Shown: positions 14,152-22,001 of the stretch, piece by piece | How the letters are laid out: every line of letters begins with the position of its first letter | How positions within the stretch are numbered: the stretch's first letter is position 1 | Translations under genes and position numbers: made by a program | The notes under the pieces: generated by a model | What the model was told of the DNA's origin: nothing | The model's database searches: none | Seen by the model: the letters and a program-made list of their open reading frames with translations, nothing else | Virus record (IMG/VR): IMGVR_UViG_3300043313_000325 | Span: 1-22,001 of that record | DNA from: a virus | DNA length: 22,001 nt | Reading direction: 5' to 3' (one strand)

Positions 14152-14468
14152 TGTCCCCCGCACCCTACCTCGACCCCGCCCAGAGCGGCCAGCGCGACCA
14201 GATCACGCAAGCCTTGATGAACATCGCCGCCCCGCCGCCCCAGATGGGGCCGCCAATGGGAGGCCCGCCGCCAATGGGCGCGCCGTCGCCACAAGCAGCA
14301 CCAATGCCGCCGCAGCAGGGCATGCCGCCGGCTGGTCCGCCTCCCGGCGCCATGCCGCAGCAGGCACCGCCCCCGATGATGGCGGGCGCCCTCGGCGGCC
14401 TGCAGCAGCCGCCGCAACAGCCAATGGCTCCGCAATTGCCCCCGCAAGGCCTGCCGCAGAGGATGTAG
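14148..14468 (+). CDS. Pro/Met/Gln-rich small phage protein
   Basis: 106 residues beginning at ATG 14148 (or the adjacent ATG 14151), overlapping the GNAT-like gene's stop. The first 30 residues are ordinary (YLDPAQSGQRDQITQALMNI, a likely helix). From residue 29 on it is almost only Pro, Met, Gly, Gln and Ala, with PPMGG/PPMGA/PPQQG-like runs, so it is probably an extended, unstructured chain. No signal peptide or membrane segment. It sits within an unbroken coupled string of virion genes, so a linker or assembly role in the ejection apparatus is possible. I do not recognise a family, and low complexity makes similarity searching unreliable. Confidence 0.65.
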   Translation: MMSPAPYLDPAQSGQRDQITQALMNIAAPPPQMGPPMGGPPPMGAPSPQAAPMPPQQGMPPAGPPPGAMPQQAPPPMMAGALGGLQQPPQQPMAPQLPPQGLPQRM

Positions 14469-14472
14469 TCCA

Positions 14473-15837
14473 GTGTCCAAGCCCGAAGCTCCCCAGCCGC
14501 CCAACCCCTACCAGACCGCAGCAGCCCAAACCGGCACCAACGTCTCGACGGGCGTTGCCAATGCGTTTCTGAACAACGTCAACCAGAACACGCCGCAGGG
14601 CTCGCTGTCCTACGACGTGACCGGCAGCCACAGCTGGCAGGATCCGTCGACCGGGCAGACCTACAATATTCCGCGTTTTACCTCGACGCAGTCGCTGTCG
14701 CCGAACGAGGCGCAGATCAAAAACTTCAGCGACAACACGCGCCTCACCACCGGGAAGGCGGCGTGGGACAGTTCGCAACGGCTCTACAACCTGCTGGGTA
14801 CGGAGTTCAACCCGATGGCGCAGGGGCCGCAGGCCGGCAGTGCCGCCGGCATCCTGGGGGCTCCGCAGGCTAAGCTATCCTACGACAGCGGCGGTCCGAT
14901 CCAGCGCGAGTTCGGCGATGCCGGCAAGATCCAGGGCGCCGACGACTTCAGCGCCGATCGACTGCGGGTCGAAGACAGCCTGATGCAGCGAATTAATCCG
15001 CAGCTGCAGAGGGAGCGCAGCAACATCGAGCAGCGGCTGGCCGACCAGGGCATCCGCTACGGTAGCCAAGCCTACGCCTCGGCGATGGACGACTACAATC
15101 GGCAGGCTACCGACACAAGGTTCGGCGCGATCAATCAGGCCGGCCAGGAGCAGGCCCGCATGGTCGGCATGTCGCAGGCCGCCCAGCAGCAGATGTACGA
15201 CCAGCTGATGGGTCGTGGCAGTTTCGCCAACGCAGCCCAAGCGCAGCAGAACGCGCAGAACGCGGGGGCGGCGGGATTCTACAACACCGGCGCGCAGCAG
15301 CAACTCGGGCAGCAGCAGTCCGGCTTCAACGCGCAGAACGCCGCCCGTAATCAATACATGCAAGAGGCCTATCAGGCGCGCAACCAGCCGATGAACGAGG
15401 TCGCGGCGCTGGCGTCGGGCTCGCAGGTGCAGAACCCTAACTGGCTCAATACGCCACAGTCGCAGATCGCCACCACCGACATCGGGGGGTTAATTAATCA
15501 GAATTTCGCCCAGCAGCAGCAGAACTACCAGACCTCGATGAACAGCTGGAACGCGACCATGGGCGGCCTGCTCGGGCTCGGTGCCGGTGCGCTGAAGTCC
15601 GACGAGCGGTCCAAGGAGAACATCGTGCCGATGGGCTCGGTGTTCGCGGCCACGCCCGAGGGCGAGCGCAAGAAGCTGCCGATATCCGAGTGGTCGTACA
15701 AGGGCGACCCGGAGAGGCATGTCGGGCCGATGGCGCAGGACGTGGAGAAGATCGACAAGCGGGCCGTCACCGAGCGCGGCGGCGTCAAGCATATTTACCC
15801 TAGGGCAGTCATGGGTAGCATACTGAGGGCCGCATAA
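14473..15837 (+). CDS. Gln/Ala-rich virion protein with C-terminal S74-type domain
   Basis: 454 residues from GTG 14473; GAGG at the end of the previous gene serves as its ribosome site. The N-terminal 110 residues include GSLSYDVTGSHSWQDPSTGQ and a Tyr/Pro strand region. Residues about 160-350 are long Gln/Ala/Asn-rich helices (INPQLQRERSNIEQRLADQG, then YGSQAYASAMDDYNRQATDT), as in internal or ejection proteins. After a Gly-rich hinge (GGLLGLGAGALK) comes Ser376-Asp377 in SDERSKENIV, followed by LPISEWSYKGDPERHVGPMA and QDVEKID, a short S74 chaperone domain of 79 residues. By family knowledge cleavage would fall between Ser376 and Asp377. The stop and next start overlap by one base (TAATG). 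Either a trimeric ejection protein or an unusual fibre. Confidence 0.8.
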   Translation: MSKPEAPQPPNPYQTAAAQTGTNVSTGVANAFLNNVNQNTPQGSLSYDVTGSHSWQDPSTGQTYNIPRFTSTQSLSPNEAQIKNFSDNTRLTTGKAAWDSSQRLYNLLGTEFNPMAQGPQAGSAAGILGAPQAKLSYDSGGPIQREFGDAGKIQGADDFSADRLRVEDSLMQRINPQLQRERSNIEQRLADQGIRYGSQAYASAMDDYNRQATDTRFGAINQAGQEQARMVGMSQAAQQQMYDQLMGRGSFANAAQAQQNAQNAGAAGFYNTGAQQQLGQQQSGFNAQNAARNQYMQEAYQARNQPMNEVAALASGSQVQNPNWLNTPQSQIATTDIGGLINQNFAQQQQNYQTSMNSWNATMGGLLGLGAGALKSDERSKENIVPMGSVFAATPEGERKKLPISEWSYKGDPERHVGPMAQDVEKIDKRAVTERGGVKHIYPRAVMGSILRAA

Positions 15838-18308
15838 TGGGCTTCCTTGAGGACATGCAGAAGAGCTTCTTCTTCGCCAACACCGGCGGCGCGGGGCAGA
15901 GCGCCAGCGCGCAGGACATGCGCCGCAAGATCGCCCTGGCTATGCTGATGAAGAAAAACGCCCCGCCCAAGACCTTCGGCGAGGGGCTGGCGGCGATTGG
16001 CGACGCTTGGGGCGACCGCTCGCTCGCAGCTAGGGTGGAGGCGGAAGCCGAAGCGCAGTCGGCCAAGACCGACGCCGCTATCGGCTCGCAGATCCCGCCT
16101 TTATCACCCACAACGACAGGCCCCCGCGCCGAGGCGGGTGATCCCCCGCTGGCTGTGGTGGCATCCGCCGTCGATACGCCTCTGGACGGGAACGCGCCGC
16201 CCGCCACCGCACCGCCTGCCGCAGCGCCCGTGGCGACCTCGGCCGCGACACCCCCGCCGGGTGGCATCCACCCCAACGTCGCCAACTGGCACGGTTTCGC
16301 TACCCGCCCGGCCGACCAGGGCGGGCTCGGCGTCAATCCGGCGCAGGCGGCCGGCATTGTCGGCAACCTGCAGGCCGAGAGCGGCCCGACAATCAAGCCG
16401 TGGGGCGTGGTCGGCGACAAGGGGACGGCATTCGGTGCCGCGCAGTGGCGCAATGATCGCTTCGCCAATTTGCAAAACTTTGCCAAGTCCAACGGCATGG
16501 ACCCGCGCACCACCGAGGCGCAGCAGGCGTTCATGCGCCATGAGCTGATGGGCCAGGGCGCCCACGGCGGCGGCAGCGAGGCGAGGGCCTTCCAGGCCCT
16601 GCGAGCGGCCCAGGATCCCAGTAGCGCGGCGGCGGCTTTTGACCAGAACTACGAACGGTCGAGCGGCGAGCATCGCGCCAGGCGACAGGCCGCCGCCGTT
16701 AATCTTGCCCGGGTGATGAACGACCCCAATGCCACGCCGCGCGATCGTGTCGCGGCGGTCGAGGCCGCCAGGACGGCCGACACGCCGCCGACACAGGGCG
16801 ACATGGCGCAGGAAGCGCGCATCAGCGACGTCATGGGCATGACCCGCGCCCCGCCGTCATACGGCGCCACAGCCTCGCTGGGAGGCCGTACAGGTGACGT
16901 ACAGAGCGATGCACCTCCGGTCACCGGCGCCCTCCAGGGGCCGCTGGGGCAGGCCGTGGGCGACACCGTGCAGGCGCGGCAGGACACCATGACCCCGCCC
17001 CCGCAAGTGCCCCCGGTCGAGCCGGCACCGCCGCCACAGCAGGTCGCGCAGGCGTCTCCGTTCCCGAACCCTGTCGTGGCCGCCGATGGCCGGGTGGCAC
17101 CCGTTATCCCCGGCGGCGGCCTGCCGCCCCCGATCGCGCCGCAAGTCTCCTCAGCGCCACCCGACCCGCGCAGCGCGATCAGGACTGTGCCTCAAGTTGA
17201 GCCGTACAAGCCTGGTAGCGATGCGCAACCGGAACCTCCAGTGGCGCCGGGCGCAGGGCCGATCGAGGCGCAGCTGACGCGCGACATTCTCAACAAGGAC
17301 GTGGACCCGAGGTTGAAGGCGGCAGCGGCAGCGCGGATCGAGGCCGAGCGGGCGCAGCGTGCCATCCCCTACAACAATGCAATGAAGAAGTACGACGCCG
17401 AAATAGCCGACTGGAAGATGAGGCGACAACAGGACCGTTCATACCTGCAGACGCAAGAGGCCACAGTGCTCGCCAACGAGAAGGCGCGCCGCGAACTGGA
17501 GGGCGAGGGCGCAGTGCCGTTGACACCGGAACAGCGCAAGCAGTTCGCTATACCGGACACCCAGTCGGCCTACATCACGCGGCGCGGCGAGATCAAATTC
17601 GGCCCAGTCGGTACTCACGTCAACGTCAACACCGGAGACAAGGCGCAAGGCAAGGGCGACGAGCGTCTGCAGGAGAAACTGTCCGAGCATTTCATCAAGA
17701 CCTTCGAGGAAGGCAACACCGCCGGCGACGAGATCAAGCAACTCGCCGAGATGCGGGCGCTGGCGGCCCGCGTCGGCACCGGGGCCGGTGCCGTCATCAA
17801 GCAGGCCCTTGGCAATTGGGGCATCAAGACGGAAGGCTTGAGCGAGATCCAGGCCTTGCAGGCCGGCATCAGCCGCCTGATCCCGCAGCAGCGGGTGCCA
17901 GGTAGCGGCACCTCGTCCGACTTTGACGGGGAAAATTTCAAGCAGTCCGTTGTCGGCCTGTCCAAGACGCCTGAAGGCAACAACCTGATCTTCGACACCA
18001 TGGACGGCCTCGCCCAGAACAAGCTGGCGCGAGCCGAAGTGGCGGGTCGTGTCGTATCCGGCGAGCTTACGCGCCAGGAAGGCGTCAAGGAAATGCTCGC
18101 CTTGCAGCGCCAGGCCAAGGATCTGTCCGACAAGGTCAAGGAACACCTGAAGGCGACCGGGCAGGACAAGTCAGTCAAGCCGGCGGTGCCGGCAGAGGTG
18201 ACGGAAAGCGCCGCCGAGAAGTGGGCGAACGACCCGGCTAACGCCAGTAACCCGAAGGCGCGGATCATCCGGGAGGATCTCGAGCGGCGACGGCGAGGGG
18301 GGCAGTAA
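15837..18308 (+). CDS. ejection/internal virion protein with phage tail lysozyme domain
   Basis: 823 residues, coupled to the gene before by TAATG. The N-terminus (RRKIALAMLMKKNAPPKTFG, then EGLAAIGDAW) is a helical lead I associate with podovirus internal virion proteins. A Pro/Ala-rich linker leads to residues about 144-280, a phage tail lysozyme-like domain: NPAQAAGIVGNLQAESG with probable catalytic Glu181, FGAAQWRNDRFANLQNFA, FMRHELMG and FDQNYERSSGEH. A second long Pro-rich region (about 370-480) follows. The C-terminal 350 residues are helical and charged (IEAERAQRAIPYNNAMKKYD, LARAEVAGRVVSGELTRQEG). It should cut peptidoglycan while a DNA conduit forms in the periplasm. It works beside the second hydrolase (transglycosylase at 11530-13347). 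The stop abuts the next ATG. Confidence 0.82.
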   Translation: MGFLEDMQKSFFFANTGGAGQSASAQDMRRKIALAMLMKKNAPPKTFGEGLAAIGDAWGDRSLAARVEAEAEAQSAKTDAAIGSQIPPLSPTTTGPRAEAGDPPLAVVASAVDTPLDGNAPPATAPPAAAPVATSAATPPPGGIHPNVANWHGFATRPADQGGLGVNPAQAAGIVGNLQAESGPTIKPWGVVGDKGTAFGAAQWRNDRFANLQNFAKSNGMDPRTTEAQQAFMRHELMGQGAHGGGSEARAFQALRAAQDPSSAAAAFDQNYERSSGEHRARRQAAAVNLARVMNDPNATPRDRVAAVEAARTADTPPTQGDMAQEARISDVMGMTRAPPSYGATASLGGRTGDVQSDAPPVTGALQGPLGQAVGDTVQARQDTMTPPPQVPPVEPAPPPQQVAQASPFPNPVVAADGRVAPVIPGGGLPPPIAPQVSSAPPDPRSAIRTVPQVEPYKPGSDAQPEPPVAPGAGPIEAQLTRDILNKDVDPRLKAAAAARIEAERAQRAIPYNNAMKKYDAEIADWKMRRQQDRSYLQTQEATVLANEKARRELEGEGAVPLTPEQRKQFAIPDTQSAYITRRGEIKFGPVGTHVNVNTGDKAQGKGDERLQEKLSEHFIKTFEEGNTAGDEIKQLAEMRALAARVGTGAGAVIKQALGNWGIKTEGLSEIQALQAGISRLIPQQRVPGSGTSSDFDGENFKQSVVGLSKTPEGNNLIFDTMDGLAQNKLARAEVAGRVVSGELTRQEGVKEMLALQRQAKDLSDKVKEHLKATGQDKSVKPAVPAEVTESAAEKWANDPANASNPKARIIREDLERRRRGGQ

Positions 18309-20318
18309 ATGGCCGAGTTCGACCCAGACACCTACATCCGCGAGCGGGGCCTGTTGCCGCCGGAAACGGACGGCTTCGATCCCGACGCCTACCTGAAGTC
18401 GCGCGGCATCACCCTGCCGGACAGTGCCACGGTGTCCGACGATCCGTTCGAGCGGGCGGCGGCGCGCGTCAAGGGCGGCGTCAAGGGTAAGGCCAAGATC
18501 CCGCTCCCTGGACTGTCGGAGGGCGAGAAGCGCGCGGAGGCGTTCGCCTTCGGCGGTGGTAACGCCGCGACGTTAGGCATGATGAACCGAGGGCTGGGCC
18601 TGGCGGACTACCTCGCCGGCGGCTCGCCGTCCTATAGCGCCGGCGTCGACAAGGCGGCCGCGCACGAAGAGGAGATCCGCAAGCAATACCCCGGCTACCA
18701 CCTCGGCGGCAGCCTGTTGGGCGGCGTCGGCACCGGCGTCGGGCTGGCGCGCAGTGGCGTTGGCATTTCTCGCGAGGGTCTGGGGCTGGCCGGGCGCATC
18801 GGCGCGGGTGCTGCCGAGGGTGCCGCCTACGGGGCCGCCAGCGGCGCCGGGCAGACCTATAGCGGTAACGCCGAGGACTACGCCAAGAACGCCCTGATCG
18901 GGGGCGCCTTCGGTGCCGGTGGCGGTGCGGCCGGCGAGGCGATCGGCGGCGGCATTGGCGCAGGCTATCGAGCGATCAAAGACTACCGCAATCCGGCATT
19001 CCCCGAGCCGATCATTCGCGCCGGCCGTGCCGACGTGGAGGGGCTGGAGAACCTGCCGAGGCTCGGGCCAGCCGCCATGCTGCCGGACGCGGGACCATCG
19101 ATGCAGTCGACCGCGCAGGCCGCCAACCTCGGCATCGGGGAGAACCGCAGCCTGATTACCAAGGCCCTGATGGAGCGCGATGCCGGCACGGTTCCCCGGC
19201 TGAAGGCCGACGTCGAGGGGGCGATCGGCCCGGCTCCGCGCGTCAGTGAGGTAGAGGCCGGCATCGACGCCGGCAGGAAACAGATCAACACCGAATACGC
19301 CCCGGTCCTGCAGGGGCGTGTTGTCGAGCCGGGCGAGGCGCAGCGCGTACTAGGCCAACTCGAAAAGATAGCGGCCGACAGTCGCATGAACCTGGATGAG
19401 GTTACACAGCACCTGGTGCAGCCTGGCACCACTATGCCCGACCTGTCACCGCAGTCATGGCTCCGCGCCCGGCAGCGCGTCGACAGTATGATCGAGGGTG
19501 CCAGCAATCCCATGAACCCCGACCGCTACCGCGCCAGTGTGCTGACGCAGGTACGGCAGATGATCGATGACGAGCTTGCCGCCGCCGCGCCTGGCATCAA
19601 GGCTGTCGATGCCAAATTCGCCGCCAACCGTGCCGAGCAGGAGGCGCTGCAGACCGGACGTGGCATTCTCGACACCGGCAAGGAGGCCGTTCACCCGGAT
19701 GATCTGCGCGGGCTGCTACAGACTGGCGCGACCCCGCAGGGGCTGGCACCTCCTGGACCGCCGGCGGCCGACTTCCGGCTACGCCAGGGTGCCCGTGCCG
19801 AGATCGACCGGCGCGTCGGCACCAAGGCCAATGACCTGGTCGAGCTTGAGCGGACGATGGGCACGCCCGAGGACTGGAACGCGCAGAAGCTGAACCAGAT
19901 CTTCGGCCCCGAGGCAGCGCAGGCGGTACGCGACAGCGTCGCCCGCAACCGGCAGTTTCGCGAGACCTACCAGCGCGTGGCGCAGGGGTCCGACACCGCG
20001 CAGCGGCAGGCCGCAGAGAAAACCAGCGGCATCGCCACCATGCCGGTGCCAACCCGCAACATCGCGGGCACAGTCGAGCAGGTCGGACGCTGGGGGCTCG
20101 GGCAGGCGATCGAGGCGCAGAAACAGGTGCAACGCGAGGCAATGGCGCGCATCCTGGCGGCGCGAGATCCGGCCGAGGTGGAGCGGCTGCGCCGTGAGTT
20201 GCTGGCCCACATCAAGGGCACGGCCCCAAGCGTGCTGCGAGCCAACAAGAACGTGCGCGGCGGCATCCAGGGCGGCAGTATGCTGCTCGATCCGCTCTAC
20301 GAAGATTATACAAGGTGA
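18309..20318 (+). CDS. glycine-zipper ejection (internal virion) protein
   Basis: 669 residues, ATG directly after the previous stop. It begins with a tandem motif, FDPDTYIRERG (4-14) and FDPDAYLKSRG (23-33), 19 residues apart. Residues about 129-220 are an extended Gly/Ala-rich stretch (GGSLLGGVGTGVGLA, AAEGAAYGAASGAGQ, IGGAFGAGGGAAGEAIGGG) that reads as glycine zippers able to insert in membranes. The remaining 440 residues are helical and charged, with repeated Arg/Glu/Ala helices (LGQLEKIAADSRMNLDEV, REAMARILAARDPAEVERLR). Large glycine-rich ejection proteins forming a channel through the inner membrane are established for short-tailed phages, and the lysozyme-bearing partner lies next door. 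The specific assignment is inference from architecture and context. No catalytic motif recognised. Confidence 0.75.
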   Translation: MAEFDPDTYIRERGLLPPETDGFDPDAYLKSRGITLPDSATVSDDPFERAAARVKGGVKGKAKIPLPGLSEGEKRAEAFAFGGGNAATLGMMNRGLGLADYLAGGSPSYSAGVDKAAAHEEEIRKQYPGYHLGGSLLGGVGTGVGLARSGVGISREGLGLAGRIGAGAAEGAAYGAASGAGQTYSGNAEDYAKNALIGGAFGAGGGAAGEAIGGGIGAGYRAIKDYRNPAFPEPIIRAGRADVEGLENLPRLGPAAMLPDAGPSMQSTAQAANLGIGENRSLITKALMERDAGTVPRLKADVEGAIGPAPRVSEVEAGIDAGRKQINTEYAPVLQGRVVEPGEAQRVLGQLEKIAADSRMNLDEVTQHLVQPGTTMPDLSPQSWLRARQRVDSMIEGASNPMNPDRYRASVLTQVRQMIDDELAAAAPGIKAVDAKFAANRAEQEALQTGRGILDTGKEAVHPDDLRGLLQTGATPQGLAPPGPPAADFRLRQGARAEIDRRVGTKANDLVELERTMGTPEDWNAQKLNQIFGPEAAQAVRDSVARNRQFRETYQRVAQGSDTAQRQAAEKTSGIATMPVPTRNIAGTVEQVGRWGLGQAIEAQKQVQREAMARILAARDPAEVERLRRELLAHIKGTAPSVLRANKNVRGGIQGGSMLLDPLYEDYTR

Positions 20319-20326
20319 GGTGAGAC

Positions 20327-21181
20327 ATGCCGCGCAATGGATCAGGTGTTTACGGCAAGCCGTTCCCCGACGTGGAAGAGGGCACCACGATCGAGAGCGC
20401 GGTCTACAACGGCTTCGTCGGCGACGTCGAGCAGGATCTCAACACGAAGCGCCCGATCACGTCAGGCGGCACCGGCGCCGACAACGCGCGCGATGCGATG
20501 CTGGCGCTGGGCGGCGAGATCGCCAAGCAGGGTCCGGTGGATAACTACGCGGCGTTTCCGTTCGTTAGCGGCTCGTTCTTTTCCAACGTCGGCGCGACCG
20601 ACAGCCCAGAAGGCGCCGGCGCGGCTACTGCCGCATATACGGGCATCTGCTACGCGAAGGACGTCGACAACTTTTTTATTGAGGCGCGCAATCTAACCAC
20701 CGGCCAGTCGTACGTTCGCGGCAAGATAGCGGGGTCGTGGGGAACTTGGGCGGAATTGGCTAACACTATTGGCAACACTAATGCCCGCTACGTCAAGCTC
20801 GCCGGCGACACCATGACGGGGGCTCTGACCCTCGACAACAGCAATATAGATGGTGCCGAACTGTATCTGGCCAGTCAGGGGTTCGGTACGTGGGCTATTG
20901 ATAATTACTCGGGGATGCTACGATGTCATCAGGGCGGCGTCACGGGCTGGCAAGTGTCGAACGGCGCGGGAACTGTGGCTGTAACTGGCGCCCTCACGGT
21001 GGGGGGCAGCCTCAAAGTAAGCGGCAACAACACTCTGATAGTGCCGGCCCCCACCGATGGAACCCAGGTAAACCCGCCCATCGGTTATTTGCGGTTCAGA
21101 CAATACGGCCTCGGCCTCGCCCTTGATTACACGGGCACTGACGGCGTTACCCGGTCTGTTCCTCTCCCCTTCCAGTTTTAA
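20327..21181 (+). CDS. second tail fibre protein
   Basis: 284 residues, ATG 20327 preceded by GAGGTGAG. The N-terminus (MPRNGSGVYGKPFPDV, then ESAVYNGFVGDVEQDLN and RPITSGGTGADNAR) is the anchoring pattern common at the head of phage fibres: 'PR-x-GSG-x-Y', a helix with 'YN', then 'GGTGA-x-x-A'. The centre has GICYAKDVDNFFIEARN and a Trp-Gly-Thr-Trp fibre turn. KLAGDTMTGALTLDN repeats the GDTMTG module of the collagen-like fibre at 7985-9703. The end is beta-rich and small, without an S74 chaperone, so trimer folding must rely on its own sequence or another chaperone. Probably a receptor-binding or accessory fibre. The stop is one base before the lipoprotein gene's ATG. Confidence 0.82.
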   Translation: MPRNGSGVYGKPFPDVEEGTTIESAVYNGFVGDVEQDLNTKRPITSGGTGADNARDAMLALGGEIAKQGPVDNYAAFPFVSGSFFSNVGATDSPEGAGAATAAYTGICYAKDVDNFFIEARNLTTGQSYVRGKIAGSWGTWAELANTIGNTNARYVKLAGDTMTGALTLDNSNIDGAELYLASQGFGTWAIDNYSGMLRCHQGGVTGWQVSNGAGTVAVTGALTVGGSLKVSGNNTLIVPAPTDGTQVNPPIGYLRFRQYGLGLALDYTGTDGVTRSVPLPFQF

Positions 21182-21182
21182 A

Positions 21183-21377
21183 ATGAAAAAAGCCCTCACC
21201 ATAGTGGCTTTGCTAACCCTCGTCGGCGGTTGTGCCCGGCAGCGGATCGGTGTTGAGCTGTACGACCCCGACGTCTACCAGAAGGCCGAGGCCGACGCGA
21301 TCCAGGCCGAGGTGCAGTGCAAGTTACTGGCTAGGACGCCGGTGCAGATCGCGCGCTGCGTCGGCAACCGGCGATAA
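21183..21377 (+). CDS. small lipoprotein at the end of the late operon
   Basis: 64 residues from ATG 21183. The start is preferred because it gives a clean lipoprotein signal: Lys2-Lys3, hydrophobic ALTIVALLTLV, then GGC with Cys18 as the lipidated residue; extending to upstream starts would bury it behind 20 residues. The lipobox is L-V-G-G-C, acceptable rather than ideal. The mature 47 residues are mostly helical (DPDVYQKAEADAIQAEVQCK) with two more cysteines (46, 59). It is not proline-rich like a classical Rz1 outer-membrane spanin, and no inner-membrane partner gene is visible, so I do not call it a spanin. No ribosome site; it lies one base after the fibre stop and may depend on coupling. 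Could be an exclusion or surface lipoprotein. Confidence 0.65.
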   Translation: MKKALTIVALLTLVGGCARQRIGVELYDPDVYQKAEADAIQAEVQCKLLARTPVQIARCVGNRR

Positions 21378-21382
21378 GCGAA

Positions 21383-21430
21383 GGGCGCGGCCCCTGACAA
21401 GAACCGCGCCCCCGCCCCGCAAAAGGGGCG
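21383..21430. terminator. tandem hairpins between convergent genes
   Basis: First stem: GGGCGCGG (21383-21390) with CCGCGCCC (21404-21411), 8 bp. Second stem: CGCCCC (21413-21418) with GGGGCG (21425-21430), loop GCAAAA. They lie between the lipoprotein stop and the 3' end of the opposing PEP-CTERM gene, so they could end transcription from both sides. T-runs are weak on both strands. Confidence 0.6.
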
Positions 21431-21474
21431 TCTTGCAAGGAGAACCAGAAACCCTCCCGCCCCTTCTGAAGTCT

Positions 21475-22001
21475 TTAGGCCAGACGAAGCTGACCCTTAC
21501 GCCGATTGGCCATGAAGCCAAGGCCCGCAAAACCCAAGATAATTAAGAACCAGCTAGCGGGCTCCGGTACAGCCGCGGTCACAGTGATATTGCCACCATA
21601 CCCCGAGGTGCCGCCGCCGTCGCCGCTGATCTGCAGGAAGTAATCACCGGCGCCCAGGACCGCTTGACCTGCGAGGATCTGGCAGCCGCCGGGGTTACCG
21701 GGACAGCCGACCGCCAGTACCGGGGCGTTGACCGCAACGTCATCGCCGCCGCCCACCTCGCCATCGGCTCCAGCGAAGAATAACTGGCCGGTGAAGCCGG
21801 TTATGTAGTCGGTTCCAGCAGTGCCTCCAGTGAAATCATTGGTGGCACTGGCGAAGGCGATGAAGGACGATGCCCCAGTCAGTTCGAAAGTGTATTGATC
21901 TTGAAAGACATCGCCACCAACGTCATTGGAAAAATGGCCTTGCTGGGATCGCGGGTTTACCCCAAGGTCGGTAATGACAGCGGCGCTGGCGGGCGCCGAT
22001 A
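21475..22001 (-). CDS. PEP-CTERM sorted extracellular protein (N-terminus outside window)
   Basis: The minus-strand frame is open from the right edge to TAA at 21475, giving at least 175 residues; a GTG at 21756 is internal. The outermost residues (SAPASAA) look like the end of a signal peptide, so little is missing. The mature part has GGDVFQDQYTFELTGASSF, resembling the Phe-x-Asp signature of one PEP-CTERM family, and a CPGNPGGC pair. Strand-rich Gly/Asp segments follow (FLQISGDGGGTSGYGGNIT). The C-terminus is a complete sorting signal: VPEPASW, hydrophobic FLIILGFAGLGFM, then ANRRKGQ. Exosortase recognises this signal and exports the protein to surface or matrix, usually with exopolysaccharide. 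It converges on the phage operon, so it is either the first host gene beyond the prophage or phage-carried cargo. Confidence 0.88.
   Translation of the reverse strand, partial: SAPASAAVITDLGVNPRSQQGHFSNDVGGDVFQDQYTFELTGASSFIAFASATNDFTGGTAGTDYITGFTGQLFFAGADGEVGGGDDVAVNAPVLAVGCPGNPGGCQILAGQAVLGAGDYFLQISGDGGGTSGYGGNITVTAAVPEPASWFLIILGFAGLGFMANRRKGQLRLA

Noticed and set aside
1-22001. tRNA, rRNA, CRISPR array, insertion sequence, integrase or att duplication
   Set aside because: None could be supported by reading both strands; a computed search for direct repeats at the edges would need sequence beyond the window.

Overview
The window looks like the structural (late) gene cluster of a tailed phage, probably a prophage, in a GC-rich alphaproteobacterium. 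A Bradyrhizobium-like host is my best guess. It rests on base composition, on 'NPDV' repeats of a kind I associate with rhizobial surface proteins, and on a PEP-CTERM protein gene at the right edge. It is inference, because no rRNA, tRNA or housekeeping gene is present to settle it. Nearly all genes are on the + strand and tightly packed, many with stop/start overlaps. I see no tape-measure, tail-tube or sheath gene. There is instead a capsid protein, an adaptor-like protein, a nozzle/stabiliser-like protein, large ejection-type proteins and fibres, which suits a short-tailed (podovirus-like) virion. Portal, terminase, integrase, repressor and lysis genes are not in the window.

Layout. Positions 1-550: the 3' end of a large phage protein with an ADP-ribosyltransferase-like domain. 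530-1054 (-): a first HNH-type homing-endonuclease-like gene, antisense to the late operon. 1150-2911: two proteins in tandem, each with a C-terminal IPT/TIG Ig-like domain. 2919-3045: a hairpin and then a 95-nt tract with a strict 5-nt period, just before a small conserved gene. 3400-5722: a scaffold-like protein and the major capsid protein. 5761-6456: a second homing-type gene (HNH plus AP2) with a perfect hairpin over its ribosome site, then a terminator. 6483-13347: a head-associated protein, a head-tail adaptor, a collagen-like tail fibre ending in an S74 self-cleaving chaperone, a nozzle/stabiliser protein and a transglycosylase carrying five NPDV-type repeats. 13327-13653 (-): a small secreted-protein gene with its own promoter and an operator-like palindrome, a typical moron. 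13669-21181: a GNAT-like protein, a Pro/Met/Gln-rich protein, a second S74 protein, a lysozyme-bearing ejection protein, a glycine-zipper ejection protein and a second fibre. 21183-21377: a small lipoprotein. 21383-21430: tandem hairpins. 21475-22001 (-): a partial PEP-CTERM protein gene that runs off the right edge.

How the genes fit together. Scaffold and capsid proteins build the head and the IPT/TIG proteins may decorate it. Adaptor and nozzle proteins close the head and form a short tail. The two fibre genes and the two S74 chaperone domains give trimeric receptor-binding parts. Two cell-wall hydrolase domains (transglycosylase and tail lysozyme) and the glycine-rich protein would open a DNA path across the envelope. 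Two homing-type genes, a moron and possibly the PEP-CTERM gene are passengers on this core. The least explained signals are the 5-nt-periodic tract (2941-3035), the apparently leaderless moron with an operator inside its promoter (13615-13653) and the NPDV-repeat/transglycosylase fusion.
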